This document shows positions 22,144-22,162 of a stretch of DNA of 22,162 bases, in pieces. This DNA is from Bacilli bacterium (GTDB lineage: Bacteria; Bacillota_I; Bacilli_A; RF39; UBA660). Each line of letters begins with the position of its first letter. The stretch's first letter is position 1. The stretch covers positions 1-22,162 of the forward strand of contig JAAWSW010000014.1 in NCBI GenBank assembly GCA_022801735.1, in the 5' to 3' direction. Position numbers and translations under genes: made by a program. The notes beneath the pieces are model-generated. The model was not told the origin of the DNA and made no database searches. It was given only the letters and a program-made list of their open reading frames with translations.

Positions 22144-22162
22144 TTGACTATGTAGGGGGGGG
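22144..22162 (+). promoter_or_regulatory. Left half of a probable second G-tract promoter at the window end
   Basis: TTGACT (22144-22149), five bases, then eight G up to the last base (22155-22162). This repeats the arrangement at 18801 (TTGAAA, six bases, G13, TATAAT). A -10 would have to lie beyond the window. Confidence 0.5.

Noticed and set aside
1..22162. tRNA or rRNA genes, CRISPR arrays, insertion sequences, phage attachment sites
   Set aside because: No cloverleaf-like or rRNA sequence, regularly spaced repeats, transposase frame with terminal repeats, or integrase was seen.

Overview
The window is low-GC, roughly 28-30 % G+C by eye, and encodes typical Firmicutes proteins with strong AAGGAGG-type ribosome binding sites, an arginine T-box, a SipW/TasA-like export locus and FemAB and Tex proteins. 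UGA is a stop (it ends tex and the second gene of the dehydratase-like operon) and Trp is UGG, so this is not a code-4 Mollicute. Rubrerythrin, a U32 protein and a 2-hydroxyacyl-CoA dehydratase-type operon point to an anaerobe. The best guess is an uncultured gut Bacilli/Erysipelotrichia-like lineage; that placement is inference.

Layout. 1-164: C-terminal end of an Rpn-type nuclease gene. 222-3557: operon of tex, a small lipoprotein and a zinc-ribbon membrane protein, closed by a terminator. 3573-5492: consensus promoter, arginine T-box (specifier CGU) and argS. 5522-9311: export locus with two tandem TasA/camelysin-like secreted proteins (each with its own promoter and terminator), a long SipW-type signal peptidase and a DUF5305 membrane protein. 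9299-11488 (minus): large U32 protein. 11587-12689: RNHCP zinc protein and a membrane-anchored protein of unknown function. 12718-13656 (minus): short-chain dehydrogenase, divergent from rubrerythrin (13806-14360). 14474-15718 (minus): FemAB-type aminoacyltransferase, divergent from a three-gene operon (15845-18733) resembling a 2-hydroxyacyl-CoA dehydratase pair plus its ATP-driven activator. 18801-19042: small two-helix membrane protein whose promoter carries 13 consecutive G between -35 and -10. 19126-21156: topA. 21217-22062: unrecognised soluble protein. 22144-22162: a second -35-like box followed by a G run that reaches the end of the window.

How the parts fit. SipW very probably cleaves the two TasA-like precursors, and the tasA-like-1 and sipW promoters match at 25 of 33 positions, which suggests co-regulation. 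The three dehydratase-like genes overlap by 4-8 bp and should be co-translated as an ATPase plus two iron-sulfur subunits.

Most notable: the G13 tract inside a promoter spacer in an AT-rich genome is the hallmark of a phase-variable ON/OFF switch, and the window ends in what looks like a second copy of the same arrangement. Also notable: many predicted transcripts begin almost on the Shine-Dalgarno sequence (leaders of about 9-20 nt).
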